The notes: generated from the letters alone by a model not told the origin. DNA of 64,000 bases from Jatrophihabitans endophyticus (GCF_900129455.1 NZ_FQVU01000002.1:186001-250000), one strand, 5' to 3'. Shown: positions 50,510-59,591, counted from the first letter of the stretch. Numbers and translations: made by a program.

Positions 50510-51373
50510 TCAACGCTGGTAGCGGGGGTCGCTGCGGGCGATCTCCTCCAGCCGGGCGATGCGCTCGGCCATCGGCGGGTGCGTCGAGAACAGCGACCGC
50601 ACGCCGCCGAACGGGTTCGCGATCATGAGATGACTGCTGGTCTCGAGCCGCGGCGTCTTCGTCAACGGCACCCGCTGGGTCCCGACGTCCAGCTTGTGCA
50701 GGGCGGCGGCGAGGGCCAGCGGGTCGGCGGTGAGCTGCGCGCCCGACGCGTCGGCCTGGTACTCGCGCGACCGGCTGATGGACAGCTGGATCATCGACGC
50801 CGCGAGCGGGCCGAGGAACAGCATGAGCAGCTGGGCGAACGGGTTGCGGTCGCGGTCGCCGCCACCCGGCGAGAAGAACAGCGCGAACTGGGCGAGCATG
50901 GTGACGCCCGCGGCCAGGCAGCCGGCGACCGAGGAGATGAGGATGTCGCGGTTGTAGACGTGGGACAGCTCGTGGCCCAGGACGGCGCGCAGCTCGCGTT
51001 CGTCGAGCATCCGCAGGATGCCCTCGGTCGCGCACACCGCGGCGTGTCGCGGGTTGCGACCGGTCGCGAAGGCGTTGGGCTGGTCGGTCGGGGAGATGTA
51101 GAGCCGCGGCATCGGCTGCCGCGCGCTCGTCGCCAGCTCGCGCACGATCCGGTACATCATCGGCTGCTCGATCTCGCTGATCGGCCGGGCCCCCATGGAA
51201 CGCAGCGCGATCTTGTCCGAGTTGAAGTAGCTGTAGGCGTTGATCCCGACCGCCAGCAGCAGGCCGATCAGTAGGCCGCCCCGACCGGCGAGCAGTCCGC
51301 CGCCGACGACGAGCAGCGCGCCGAGGAGCCCGAACAGGACCGCGGTCTTGAGATTGTTGCGTAGGCCGTGCAT
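50510..51373 (-). CDS. htpX: Membrane zinc metalloprotease HtpX
   Basis: A 287-residue M48 protease of the cytoplasmic membrane that degrades misfolded membrane proteins. Two N-terminal membrane segments ([35 protein letters not shown]) precede the zinc site His134-Glu135-His138 ([11 protein letters not shown]); two more hydrophobic stretches follow, and [10 protein letters not shown] gives the third ligand Glu. The ATG at 51373 starts [10 protein letters not shown], usual for the family. It converges on the YajQ gene with a 9-bp gap and is divergent from the carbonic anhydrase. Confidence 0.94.
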   Translation of the reverse strand: MHGLRNNLKTAVLFGLLGALLVVGGGLLAGRGGLLIGLLLAVGINAYSYFNSDKIALRSMGARPISEIEQPMMYRIVRELATSARQPMPRLYISPTDQPNAFATGRNPRHAAVCATEGILRMLDERELRAVLGHELSHVYNRDILISSVAGCLAAGVTMLAQFALFFSPGGGDRDRNPFAQLLMLFLGPLAASMIQLSISRSREYQADASGAQLTADPLALAAALHKLDVGTQRVPLTKTPRLETSSHLMIANPFGGVRSLFSTHPPMAERIARLEEIARSDPRYQR

Positions 51374-51433
51374 GTCCTCACAACGCCCGGGAGCACCGTC
51401 GCCGTTCCCGCCGGGGCTTGCGAGAATCACGCC

Positions 51434-51922
51434 ATGTCGGCCATCGACCACCTCGTCCACGCCAACGCCGAGTACACCAAGAGCTTCGCGGGTGCCCGCC
51501 CCACCCGCCCGAAGCTGCGACTCGCGATCATCACGTGCATGGACTCGCGCCTGGATCTGTTCGGCGCCCTGGGGCTGGAGATCGGCGACGCGCACCTGAT
51601 CCGCAACGCAGGCGGCATCCCCACCGACGACGTGCTGCGCTCGCTCGCGCTCAGTCAGCGGGCGCTGGGCACGCGCGAGGTCGTGGTCATCCACCACACC
51701 ATGTGCGGGATGGAGAACTTCGACGACGAGGCGTTCCGGGCCGAGCTGGAGGCGGACTCCGGCGAGCGGCCGACGTGGAGCGTCAAGGGCTTCACCGACC
51801 TCGTCGCCGACACCCGCAGCTCGATGGATCGGGTGCGCACCTGCCGCTGGATCCCCCACCGCGACGACGTGCGCGGGTTCGTCTTCGACGTGACGACGGC
51901 GACGATCACCGAGGTCGAGTAG
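51434..51922 (+). CDS. Beta-carbonic anhydrase
   Basis: A 162-residue beta-class carbonic anhydrase, interconverting CO2 and bicarbonate. The zinc-site residues are Cys35, Asp37 and Arg39 in CMDSR, and His88 and Cys91 in HHTMCGM. Length and numbering match my recollection of M. tuberculosis Rv1284, a short and active member. The ATG at 51434 was chosen because the upstream frame is unlike the family. It is divergent from htpX. Confidence 0.92.
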   Translation: MSAIDHLVHANAEYTKSFAGARPTRPKLRLAIITCMDSRLDLFGALGLEIGDAHLIRNAGGIPTDDVLRSLALSQRALGTREVVVIHHTMCGMENFDDEAFRAELEADSGERPTWSVKGFTDLVADTRSSMDRVRTCRWIPHRDDVRGFVFDVTTATITEVE

Positions 51923-51946
51923 CTGGCGGCGCGGCGACGACGGGGC

Positions 51947-52393
51947 TCAGTCGGCCTGCTGCCACCGGAACGACGTCATCAGGGCCTCGACGCGACGGTC
52001 CAGCTCGCTCGTGACGACGGGGTCGGCCGTGCGGGCGGGCTCGGCCGCGTGCTCGACGCTGTCGTCGGCGACCACGAACTCGGCGAGCAGCGCCAGCTGC
52101 CGGTTCGGCGCCGGCATGATGTAGCGGCGTTTGCCCGGGGCCGGATCGTCGTCGACCAGCTCGTGCGCCACCGAACCGGGGGCCACCTGGCGGACCGCGA
52201 GCTCGTCGTCGTCGATGATGCCGACGGTGAGCGCGCCAGTCGCCTCGCGGACGTCGTCGTCGATCACCATCGTGCTCAGCACCGCGAGCAACGGAGCGCC
52301 CTCGACGTCCTCGGGCAGGCCGGCTTCGCTCGCGCTCACCACGATCCAGTCCCGGCAGTCCATCTCGAACGCCGGCAGGACGAGGTCGGCCAT
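51947..52393 (-). CDS. Uncharacterised acidic protein
   Basis: A 148-residue soluble acidic protein (MADLVLPAFEMDCRDWIVVS, VGIIDDDELAVRQVAPGSV, KRRYIMPAPNRQLALLAEF). I do not recognise the family. GGGAGG upstream of the ATG supports the start; 15 more codons are possible upstream. No signal peptide, membrane segment or metal site is visible. It converges with the carbonic anhydrase gene and is divergent from korA. Confidence 0.65.
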   Translation of the reverse strand: MADLVLPAFEMDCRDWIVVSASEAGLPEDVEGAPLLAVLSTMVIDDDVREATGALTVGIIDDDELAVRQVAPGSVAHELVDDDPAPGKRRYIMPAPNRQLALLAEFVVADDSVEHAAEPARTADPVVTSELDRRVEALMTSFRWQQAD

Positions 52394-52692
52394 GACGCCT
52401 CCCGTAGGTCGGTGGCGCCGGGACGATGGTCCCGACACGCTCCGGACTTTGTACCCCCAGCCTTCCAGCCGATCACGGTGCCGACCAATCGGGCAATCCC
52501 GTTCGGCGCGACCGGGCGTGTCGTGGCGGGTGCGGCGGCGCGACGCGTCGCCTCCGGGTCACCGACGCTGCCGACGGTGAGCCAGACCACGACCGGCGGC
52601 CAGCGGGCTTACGTACCATGACTGGGTTGCGGGTCTGCCGTCCCCGACGCGACCCGCGCGACACCTCGATGCCCCTGGAGGCACGCACCCGA
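52394..52692. other. Divergent promoter region upstream of korA
   Basis: Roughly 300 bp with no credible gene. TTACGTACCAT near 52609-52619 may contain the korA -10. I see no clear operator or riboswitch. Confidence 0.4.
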
Positions 52693-54567
52693 ATGACCGA
52701 GAACGTCAAGCACGTCGAGCAGTTGGACAAGGTCGTCATCCGCATCGCGGGTGACTCCGGTGACGGCATGCAGCTGACCGGTGACCGGTTCACGCAGGAG
52801 ACCGCGGTCTTCGGCAACGACCTGGCGACGTTCCCGAACTTCCCGGCCGAGATCCGGGCGCCGCAGGGGACGCTCGCCGGGGTCTCGTCGTTCCAGCTGC
52901 ACTTCGCCGATCACGACATCCTGACCCCGGGCGACCGGCCGGACGTCCTGGTGGCGATGAACCCGGCGGCCCTGAAGGCGAATCTGGCCGAGCTGCCCGA
53001 GGGGGCGACGGTCATCGTCGACACCCGCGACTTCACGACGCGGGCGCTGGCGCGGGTGGGCTGGTCGGCCAACCCGCTCGAGGACGGCACGCTCGACGGC
53101 TACAACCTGCACGCGTTCGACCTGACCCAGCTGACGCTGGACGCCCTGGCCGGCACCGAGCTGTCGCGCAAGGACGCGGGCCGGTCGAAGAACATGTTCG
53201 CGCTCGGGCTGCTGTCGTGGATGTATTCGCGCCCGACCGAGGGCACGTTGTCGTTCATCCGGACGAAGTTCGCGGCCAAGCCCGACATCGCCGAGGCGAA
53301 CGTGACGGCGTTCAAGGCCGGCTGGAACTTCGGCGAGACCACCGAGGCGTTCGGGGTCTCCTACGAGGTCAAGCCCGCGGCCGCGCCGACCGGCACCTAC
53401 CGCAACATCTCGGGCAACCTGGCGCTCGCGTACGGGCTGGTGGCGGCGTCGCGGCGCGCGGAGCTCCCGCTGTACCTCGGCGCGTACCCGATCACGCCGG
53501 CGTCGGACATCCTGCACGAGTTGAGCAAGCACAAGCGCTTCGGCGTGCGGACGTTCCAGGCCGAGGACGAGATCGCGGGCATCGGCGCCGCGCTGGGTGC
53601 GGCCTTCGGGGGCGCGCTCGCGGTCACCACGAGCTCGGGTCCGGGCATCGCACTGAAGGGCGAGACGATCGGGCTGGCCGTCTCGCTCGAGCTGCCGTTG
53701 ATCATCTGCGACATCCAGCGCGGCGGTCCGTCGACCGGGCTGCCCACCAAGACCGAGCAGTCGGACCTGCTGCAGGCGATGTTCGGGCGCAACGGCGAGG
53801 CCCCGGTGCCGATCGTGGCGCCGCAGTCACCGGGTGACTGCTTCGACGCCGCGGTCGAGGCCGCACGCATCGCGCTGACCTACCGCACCCCGGTGTTCCT
53901 GCTCTCCGACGGCTACATCGCCAACGGCTCCGAGCCGTGGGCCGTCCCGTCGGTCAGCGACCTGCCCGACCTGCGGGTCGAGTTCGCGACCGAGCCGAAC
54001 GGCGACGGCAGCAACGGCGGCGCCGAGGGCGACTACCTGCCCTACCTGCGCGACCCCGAGACCCTCGCCCGGCCGTGGGCGGTGCCCGGCACCAAGGGGC
54101 TCGAGCACCGTATCGGCGGCATCGAGAAGGCCGACCGCACCGGCAACATCAGCTACGACCCCGACAACCACGACTTCATGACCCGCACCCGGCAGGCCAA
54201 GGTCGACGGCATCGCCCGTTCGCTGCCGCCGATCACCGTCGACGACCCGTCCGGGAACGCGTCGGTGCTGGTGCTGGGCTGGGGGTCGACCTACGGCCCC
54301 ATCGGCGCGGCCTGCCGGCAGGTCCGCGAGACGGGCGCGGCCGTCGCCCAGGCGCACCTGCGCCACCTCAACCCCTTCCCCGACGACCTGGGCGACCTGC
54401 TGCGTCGCTACGACAAGGTCGTCGTCCCCGAGATGAACCTCGGCCAGCTCGCCACCCTGATCCGCGCCAAGTACCTCGTCGACGCCATCAGCGTCACCCA
54501 GGTCCGCGGTCTGCCCTTCAAGGCCGACGAGCTCGCCGAGATGCTGCAAGGAGTGATCCATGCCTGA
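52693..54567 (+). CDS. korA: 2-oxoacid:ferredoxin oxidoreductase, fused gamma-alpha subunit
   Basis: A 624-residue subunit of 2-oxoglutarate:ferredoxin oxidoreductase, which oxidises 2-oxoglutarate to succinyl-CoA with ferredoxin as acceptor, or runs in reverse. The N-terminal gamma part begins IRIAGDSGDGMQLTGDRF (about 15-190); the alpha part starts with YPITPASDILHELSKH and includes SSGPGIALKGETIGLAV and GGPSTGLPTKTEQSDL. The ATG at 52693 is preferred, with GGAGG 11 bases upstream; an in-frame ATG at 52669 is possible. It overlaps korB by 8 bp. The pair resembles Rv2455c-Rv2454c of M. tuberculosis. Confidence 0.93.
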   Translation: MTENVKHVEQLDKVVIRIAGDSGDGMQLTGDRFTQETAVFGNDLATFPNFPAEIRAPQGTLAGVSSFQLHFADHDILTPGDRPDVLVAMNPAALKANLAELPEGATVIVDTRDFTTRALARVGWSANPLEDGTLDGYNLHAFDLTQLTLDALAGTELSRKDAGRSKNMFALGLLSWMYSRPTEGTLSFIRTKFAAKPDIAEANVTAFKAGWNFGETTEAFGVSYEVKPAAAPTGTYRNISGNLALAYGLVAASRRAELPLYLGAYPITPASDILHELSKHKRFGVRTFQAEDEIAGIGAALGAAFGGALAVTTSSGPGIALKGETIGLAVSLELPLIICDIQRGGPSTGLPTKTEQSDLLQAMFGRNGEAPVPIVAPQSPGDCFDAAVEAARIALTYRTPVFLLSDGYIANGSEPWAVPSVSDLPDLRVEFATEPNGDGSNGGAEGDYLPYLRDPETLARPWAVPGTKGLEHRIGGIEKADRTGNISYDPDNHDFMTRTRQAKVDGIARSLPPITVDDPSGNASVLVLGWGSTYGPIGAACRQVRETGAAVAQAHLRHLNPFPDDLGDLLRRYDKVVVPEMNLGQLATLIRAKYLVDAISVTQVRGLPFKADELAEMLQGVIHA

Positions 54568-55609
54568 CGCGCCCGGCAACGACCTGGGGCTCAAGCCCAA
54601 GGACTTCAAGACCGACCAGGAGGTCCGCTGGTGCCCGGGCTGCGGCGACTACGCGATCCTGGCCGCGGTGCAGGGCTTCATGCCCGAGCTGGGCGTGCCG
54701 CGCGAGAACATCGTGTTCATCAGCGGCATCGGCTGCTCGTCGCGCTTCCCGTACTACATGAACACGTTCGGGATGCACTCGATCCACGGCCGCGCGCCGG
54801 CCATCGCGACGGGGCTGTCCACGTCGCGCCCGGAGCTGTCGGTGTGGGTCGTGACCGGCGACGGCGACGCGCTGTCGATCGGCGGCAACCACCTGATCCA
54901 CGCGCTGCGCCGCAACGTCAACCTCAAGATCCTGCTGTTCAACAACCGCATCTACGGCCTGACGAAGGGCCAGTACTCGCCGACCTCCGAGGTCGGCAAG
55001 ATCACCAAGTCGACGCCGATGGGGTCGTTGGACAACCCCTTCAACCCGATCTCGGTCGCCCTCGGCGCCGAGGCCACCTTCGTCGCCCGCACCCTGGACT
55101 CCGACCGCAAGCACCTGCAGTCGGTGTTGCGCGCCGCGGCGGATCACGACGGCACCGCGCTGGTGGAGATCTACCAGAACTGCAACATCTTCAACGACGG
55201 CGCCTTCGACGTGCTCAAGGACGCCGAGACCCGCGACGACTGGACCATCCGCATGGAGCACGGCCAGCCGCTGCGCTTCGGCACGCCCGGCGAGGACGGG
55301 CTGGCCGGCAAGGCCGTCGTCCGCGACGAGCTCGGCACGCTGTCGATCGAGGACGACGTCGCCGCGGACGACCCGCGCGTCGTCGTCCACGACGCCCACG
55401 TCGACAACCCGTCCTACGCGTTCGCCCTCTCGCGACTGCAGGCCGTCGACTCGCGCTACGCGCCCATGGGAGTGTTCCGCTCGATCGACAAGCCGACCTA
55501 CGACACCGCCATGGCGGCCCAACTCGAGGACGCGGCCGCACGATCCGTGGGCGACGACGACGCGCTGCAGCAGCTGCTGCTCGGCTCGGACACCTGGTCG
55601 GTCGCCTGA
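54560..55609 (+). CDS. korB: 2-oxoacid:ferredoxin oxidoreductase, beta subunit
   Basis: The 349-residue thiamine-diphosphate subunit of KorAB. The TPP motif runs GDGDALSIGGNHLIHALRRN to LLFNN. Cluster cysteines occur in RWCPGCGDYAIL, GIGCSSRFPYYMN and YQNCNIFND. Its ATG lies inside korA (8-bp overlap), indicating strict coupling. With Sdh1 it gives a route from 2-oxoglutarate to succinyl-CoA and succinate that does not need the NADH-linked dehydrogenase. Confidence 0.94.
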   Translation: MPDAPGNDLGLKPKDFKTDQEVRWCPGCGDYAILAAVQGFMPELGVPRENIVFISGIGCSSRFPYYMNTFGMHSIHGRAPAIATGLSTSRPELSVWVVTGDGDALSIGGNHLIHALRRNVNLKILLFNNRIYGLTKGQYSPTSEVGKITKSTPMGSLDNPFNPISVALGAEATFVARTLDSDRKHLQSVLRAAADHDGTALVEIYQNCNIFNDGAFDVLKDAETRDDWTIRMEHGQPLRFGTPGEDGLAGKAVVRDELGTLSIEDDVAADDPRVVVHDAHVDNPSYAFALSRLQAVDSRYAPMGVFRSIDKPTYDTAMAAQLEDAAARSVGDDDALQQLLLGSDTWSVA

Positions 55610-55659
55610 CCCGGGGAGAGCTGCCCCTCGCCGCGGTTCCCGCGGAGGTAATGCGCACG

Positions 55660-55675
55660 TAAACTCTCGCGCGTG
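55660..55675 (+). promoter_or_regulatory. Leaderless promoter candidate
   Basis: TAAACT (55660-55665) ends 7 nt before the GTG at 55673, the spacing expected if transcription starts on the first base of the codon. No ribosome-binding site precedes this GTG. The -35 is weak. Confidence 0.5.
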
Positions 55676-56140
55676 ACGATCGTGTCCGCGCCCGAGCCGG
55701 TTGCCCTACGGCGACCGGCTGCCGTCGTGCTCGTCGGCGGGCTCGTCGCACTGGTCGTCGGCACCTTCCTGCCGTGGCTGCGCTCGGGGTCCGCGACGCG
55801 CAACAGCTACGCCGCCGGCGGTGCCCTGCGGCGCATCCTCGACCCCGGCGGCGCCCTCGGCGGCGCGCTCGCCGTCTGGCCGTTCGTCACCCTCGCATGC
55901 GCCGCCGCGATCGCGCTGGTGCTCCTCGGCCGGATCCCGGCAGGCGCCGTCGTGGCGCTGCTCGCCGCGTGCGCCGCCGGATCGGCGGGCGCCGTCGCGC
56001 TCGCCGCCGCCCCTCGCCCGTACGTCCGCGCCGCGGCCCTCGGCCCCGCCGTGACGCTCGCCGGGGCGGCCGTCTGCCTGCTCGGCGCGCTCGCCTGCCT
56101 GCTCGCTCGTCACCGCCATCCGGATCGGAGTTCCCGATGA
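55673..56140 (+). CDS. Small four-helix membrane protein
   Basis: A 155-residue integral membrane protein of unknown function with about four hydrophobic segments (AAVVLVGGLVALVVGTFLPW, WPFVTLACAAAIALVLL, VVALLAACAAGSAGAVALAA, VTLAGAAVCLLGALACLLA). The FLPWLRSGS motif after the first helix recalls other small actinobacterial membrane proteins. Its TGA overlaps the ATG of the next gene in ATGA, so the two are probably one unit. No known catalytic motif. Confidence 0.75.
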   Translation: MTIVSAPEPVALRRPAAVVLVGGLVALVVGTFLPWLRSGSATRNSYAAGGALRRILDPGGALGGALAVWPFVTLACAAAIALVLLGRIPAGAVVALLAACAAGSAGAVALAAAPRPYVRAAALGPAVTLAGAAVCLLGALACLLARHRHPDRSSR

Positions 56141-57564
56141 CCAACCCCTACGACCCGCAGCACGGTCCGGGCCAGCCGCAGTACGGACAGCCGCAGTACG
56201 GGCAACCGCAGTACGGGCAACCCCAGTACGGGCAACCCCAGTACGGCCAACCCCAGTACGGCCAACCCCAGTACGGCCAACCCCAGTACGGGCAACCGCA
56301 GTACGGCCACCCGGGACAGGACGAGTACCTGCGCGGTCCGGGGAACACGCCGCCGGGCGAGCGCAAGCGGCACGGCAAGCTCGTCGCCGCCTCGGCCGCG
56401 GTGGTCGTGCTCGCCGGGGGCGGCGTCGCGACCTACGTCGCGGTGTCCTCGAGCGGTGGCGGCGGCACCGACACCCCGCGCGCCGCGGTCGAGAAGATCG
56501 TCACCGACCTCGACAACGACGACCTCGTCGGCGTCCTGGAGGATCTCCCCCCGGGCGAGCGGGCGGCCATCACCAAGCCCTTCCTCGACACCGTGGACCA
56601 GCTCAAGCGCACCAAGGTGCTGCGCAGCGACGCCGACCTGTCCAACGTGAGCGGCGTCGACGTCCACGCCACCGACCTGCGCTACGCCGACAAGACCGTC
56701 GTGATCAACGACGACGTCCAGATCGTGCAGGTGACCGGCGGCCGGTTCGGCATCAACGCCGACGCCGCGAAGCTGCCGCTCACGGCGGACTTCGTCAAGG
56801 CCATCGGCGGCACCCCGTCGAACGGCCGGACCTCGGAGTCGGTCGACATCTCCGACGCGGTACGGCGCAACGGCAAGCCGGTGCGCATCGCCACCCAGAA
56901 GGTCGACGGCAAGTGGTACCCGAGCCTGACCTACACGATCGCGGACGCCGCGGCCGCGGACTCGGGCAAGGGCGCTCCGGGCGCGGCCGACCGCATCCCC
57001 GCCGTCGGCGCCGACTCCGCCGACGCCGCGGTGCGCAAGGTGGTCGACGCGCTGCTGAAGGGCGACGTGCGGTCGGCGATCGAGGTGGTGTCACCGGACG
57101 AGCTCGGCGCCCTGCACGACTACGGCACGCTGGTCGTCGACAAGACCCACTACGACCCGGTCCAGGCAAGGATCGACGACATCCAGTTCGCGGACCAGAA
57201 GGACGCCGACGGCACCCGGGTGACCCTGAAGTCGCTCGACCTGACGACCGACGAGGGGCAGGTGAGGGTCGCGGTGGACGGTGACTGCGTGTCGGTCACC
57301 GTCGACGGCGACACCAAGCAATTCTGCGCCAGCGACGTCGTCGACATGCTGCAGCAGCGCGGCTTCGGCCTCACCCGCGCCCAGGCGCAGGCCGTCGCGC
57401 GGGTGTACGCCGGCCTCGGTCAGGACGTCGGCATCGAGACCACCCAGGTGGACGGTTCCTGGTACGTGAATCCGCTGCGGACCTACACCCGGCTCGGCGC
57501 CACCGTGCTGTCCAAGCTGCAGGGCAACGACCTGCTGGAGCTCATCGGGCTCGTCAACGACTGA
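56137..57564 (+). CDS. QPQYG-repeat membrane-anchored protein with internal duplication
   Basis: A 475-residue protein. Residues 13-57 are nine QPQYG repeats, followed by a basic stretch and one membrane segment (LVAASAAVVVLAGGGVATYV, about 79-98). The outer part has two similar halves: AAVEKIVTDLDNDDLVGVLE with KVDGKWYPSLTYTIAD, and AAVRKVVDALLKGDVRSAIE with QVDGSWYVNPLRTYTR. The order suggests duplicated NTF2-like domains. ATG 56137 has CGGAG seven bases upstream and overlaps the previous gene. The repeats resemble Gln/Pro/Tyr-rich tails of actinobacterial membrane proteins; function unknown. Confidence 0.82.
   Translation: MTNPYDPQHGPGQPQYGQPQYGQPQYGQPQYGQPQYGQPQYGQPQYGQPQYGQPQYGHPGQDEYLRGPGNTPPGERKRHGKLVAASAAVVVLAGGGVATYVAVSSSGGGGTDTPRAAVEKIVTDLDNDDLVGVLEDLPPGERAAITKPFLDTVDQLKRTKVLRSDADLSNVSGVDVHATDLRYADKTVVINDDVQIVQVTGGRFGINADAAKLPLTADFVKAIGGTPSNGRTSESVDISDAVRRNGKPVRIATQKVDGKWYPSLTYTIADAAAADSGKGAPGAADRIPAVGADSADAAVRKVVDALLKGDVRSAIEVVSPDELGALHDYGTLVVDKTHYDPVQARIDDIQFADQKDADGTRVTLKSLDLTTDEGQVRVAVDGDCVSVTVDGDTKQFCASDVVDMLQQRGFGLTRAQAQAVARVYAGLGQDVGIETTQVDGSWYVNPLRTYTRLGATVLSKLQGNDLLELIGLVND
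56173..56307 (+). repeat. Nine 15-bp tandem repeats encoding QPQYG
   Basis: Nine in-frame 15-bp units of the form CAR-CCN-CAG-TAC-GGN run without interruption. Third-base changes differ between copies while the peptide is unchanged, so the amino-acid repeat is under selection. Copies 4-8 share CAACCCCAGTACGG and are the most alike, suggesting recent expansion in the middle. Confidence 0.93.
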
Positions 57565-57566
57565 CC

Positions 57567-57599
57567 CGGTGGGCGGGGTCGCACCGCACCCGCCCACCG
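57567..57599 (+). terminator. Terminator after QPQYG gene
   Basis: An 11-bp stem (CGGTGGGCGGG at 57567-57577 with CCCGCCCACCG at 57589-57599) and 11-nt loop, 2 bp after the stop. Confidence 0.75.
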
Positions 57600-57607
57600 C
57601 GTCACCG

Positions 57608-57623
57608 TAGATTCGACGTCGTG
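57608..57623 (+). promoter_or_regulatory. Leaderless promoter candidate for rarD
   Basis: TAGATT (57608-57613) ends exactly 7 nt before the GTG at 57621, with no ribosome-binding site in between. It is the clearest leaderless arrangement in the window. Confidence 0.55.
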
Positions 57624-58529
57624 GAAGGAGAGCGGCGTCGGGGGCTCGGCTACGGCGCGGCGTCGTACGTGCTGTGGGGCATCTTCCCGCTCTACTTCCC
57701 CCTGCTGGAACCGGCGGGCACCGTCGAGATCCTCGCCTCGCGAATGGCGTGGACACTGGTCGTCATGCTGGTGGTCCTCGCGGTCTCCGGCGGGTTCTCC
57801 GGATTTCGCGCGGCGATGCGCAATAGACGCACGCTCGGCCTGCTGGCTGTCGCCGCCGTCTTCATCACCTCGAACTGGGCGACCTACATCTACGGCGTCA
57901 ACACCGGTCACGTCGTCGAGACCAGCCTCGGGTACTTCATCAACCCACTGTTCACCATCCTGCTGGGCGTCCTCGTGCTGGGTGAGCGGTTGCGGCGCGC
58001 CCAGTGGGCGGCGGTCGGCATCGGCACCGTCGCCGTCGCCGTGATCGCGATCGACTACGGCAGGCCACCGTGGATCGCGCTGATCCTCGCGTTCTCCTTC
58101 GGCATGTACGGCTTCTGCAAGAAGCGCGCCGACGTCGGTGCCGCCGACTCGCTCACGGTCGAGACGACCGTGCTGTTCGTGCCCGCACTGGTCGTGCTCG
58201 GAGTCGTGGGCGCGCAGGGTGATCTCGTCTTCGGCACCCGCTGGTCGACCTCGTTGCTGCTCGTGACGAGCGGTCTCGTCACCGCCGTGCCGCTGCTGTT
58301 CTTCGCCGCCGGAACGCGGCGGCTGCCGCTCAGCGTCCTCGGGCTGCTGCAGTACCTTGCGCCGGTGCTGCAGTTCGCCGTCGGCGTGGGCATCCGGCAC
58401 GAGTCGCTGCCGGTCGCCGAGCTCGTGGGGTTCGTCCTGGTGTGGATCGCCCTCGTCGTGCTCACGGTCGACGGACTGCACGGTCAGCGCACGGCGCGCC
58501 AGCAGGCCCGGCTCGGCGCGCTGGGATGA
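57621..58529 (+). CDS. rarD: RarD/EamA-type transporter
   Basis: A 302-residue membrane exporter of the drug/metabolite superfamily with two EamA halves and about ten hydrophobic segments. The RarD branch is marked by YGAASYVLWGIFPLYFPLL, SNWATYIYGVNTGHVVETSLGY and FINPLFTILLGVLVLGERL. Its substrate is unknown. The GTG start appears leaderless. Its TGA overlaps an in-frame ATG of the next gene. Confidence 0.92.
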   Translation: MEGERRRGLGYGAASYVLWGIFPLYFPLLEPAGTVEILASRMAWTLVVMLVVLAVSGGFSGFRAAMRNRRTLGLLAVAAVFITSNWATYIYGVNTGHVVETSLGYFINPLFTILLGVLVLGERLRRAQWAAVGIGTVAVAVIAIDYGRPPWIALILAFSFGMYGFCKKRADVGAADSLTVETTVLFVPALVVLGVVGAQGDLVFGTRWSTSLLLVTSGLVTAVPLLFFAAGTRRLPLSVLGLLQYLAPVLQFAVGVGIRHESLPVAELVGFVLVWIALVVLTVDGLHGQRTARQQARLGALG

Positions 58530-58573
58530 GCCCGGACGGTCGCGGCGAGCTCGGCCGTGCCACGATCGTCCCC

Positions 58574-59293
58574 ATGCCGGACCCCACGGCCGCCCTGCAG
58601 GCGGTGCGCACGTCGACCGCCGATCTGCTCAAGGGCCTGGAGGAGCATCGCTGGTCAGACGACGAGCTGCGCGCGCCGTCGCGCTGTGCGGGCTGGACGC
58701 GCGGCCACGTCCTCACGCACCTGGCGCGCAACGCCGACGGCATCGCCGCGACCCTCGCCGGCGCCCTGCGCGGCGAGGTCGTCCCCCGCTACCCCGGGGG
58801 CGGCCGGGGTCGCGACCAGGAGATCGAGGACGGCGCGCCGCGACCGGCCCTCGCCCTGCTCGCGGACGTGAGCGAGTCCGCCGAGCGTCTCGACCGGGTG
58901 TTCGGTGCCGTGCAGGAGGCGGGCAGGTGGGATGCCCGGACCGACGGCGGGCTGACGGCGGCCGACTGGCCGGCGCGGCGGTTGCGCGAGGTCGAGATCC
59001 ACCGGGTCGACCTCGCCGGCGACTACGGCCCCGACCGGTGGCCGCCGCTGCTGGTGGCCGAGCTGCTGCCAGGGGTGATGACGTCGCTCGCGGAGCGGGT
59101 CGCGACCGGGGTGCACGTCGTGGTGGACGCGGCGGGTTCGGTGGCACCCGAGCCGGCCGGCCAGGAATGGACGGTGGGCGACGGTGCGGTCGAGGTGCGC
59201 GGGCCCGACTGGGCGGTGCTGGCCTGGGCCACCGGACGGGGCGCTGCGGCCACCGGGCTGGGCGAGGCGCCCGGGCTCGCACCCTGGCGCTGA
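58574..59293 (+). CDS. Mycothiol-dependent maleylpyruvate isomerase family protein
   Basis: A 239-residue protein of the mycothiol-dependent isomerase/DinB superfamily. The family N-terminus SRCAGWTRGHVLTHLARNADG is plain, and the metal-binding triad can be placed at His49, Glu139 and His143 (EVEIHRVDL) by analogy with the Corynebacterium enzyme. It could isomerise maleylpyruvate in gentisate breakdown, but most relatives have unknown substrates. An in-frame ATG at 58526 overlaps the rarD stop (ATGA) and would add 16 residues. Confidence 0.87.
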   Translation: MPDPTAALQAVRTSTADLLKGLEEHRWSDDELRAPSRCAGWTRGHVLTHLARNADGIAATLAGALRGEVVPRYPGGGRGRDQEIEDGAPRPALALLADVSESAERLDRVFGAVQEAGRWDARTDGGLTAADWPARRLREVEIHRVDLAGDYGPDRWPPLLVAELLPGVMTSLAERVATGVHVVVDAAGSVAPEPAGQEWTVGDGAVEVRGPDWAVLAWATGRGAAATGLGEAPGLAPWR

Positions 59294-59315
59294 GCGCCCG
59301 CCGCGGCGCACCGGG

Positions 59316-59591
59316 TCAGCGCGCCTCGCAGGCCACGCCGTCGTGGTCCCGGTCGCTCTTCTTGTTCGCCCGGTAGAGCGCGTTGCTGCGCGTGAAGTTC
59401 GTCACCGGCTTCGTCTTGCCGCGCACGACGTCGTGGGCGCCCTTCTTGCCGACGCCGTGGGGGTACTTGGCGTGCAACGCGGTGCAGTTCTTGTAGGTCT
59501 TGGCCGCGGCGTCGGCCGACTCGGCCGGGATCAGCACGGCGGCGGCGGCGAGCGTGGCGCAGAGGACGGTCGGCACGAGCTTACGAGTCAC
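59316..59591 (-). CDS. Secreted Excalibur calcium-binding domain protein
   Basis: A 91-residue exported protein. The GTG at 59591 has GGGAG five bases upstream and begins a signal peptide (VTRKLVPTVLCATLAAAAVLI). The mature part carries the Excalibur domain (TYKNCTALHAKYPHGVG) ending in the calcium-type loop DRDHDGVACE. Such domains occur on extracellular actinobacterial proteins, often beside nucleases; here it stands alone. Ten more N-terminal residues are possible from an upstream start. Confidence 0.9.
   Translation of the reverse strand: MTRKLVPTVLCATLAAAAVLIPAESADAAAKTYKNCTALHAKYPHGVGKKGAHDVVRGKTKPVTNFTRSNALYRANKKSDRDHDGVACEAR

Noticed and set aside
56173-56307. Possible CRISPR or minisatellite array
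   Set aside because: The 15-bp units have no spacers and lie in frame inside a coding gene, giving a QPQYG peptide repeat.
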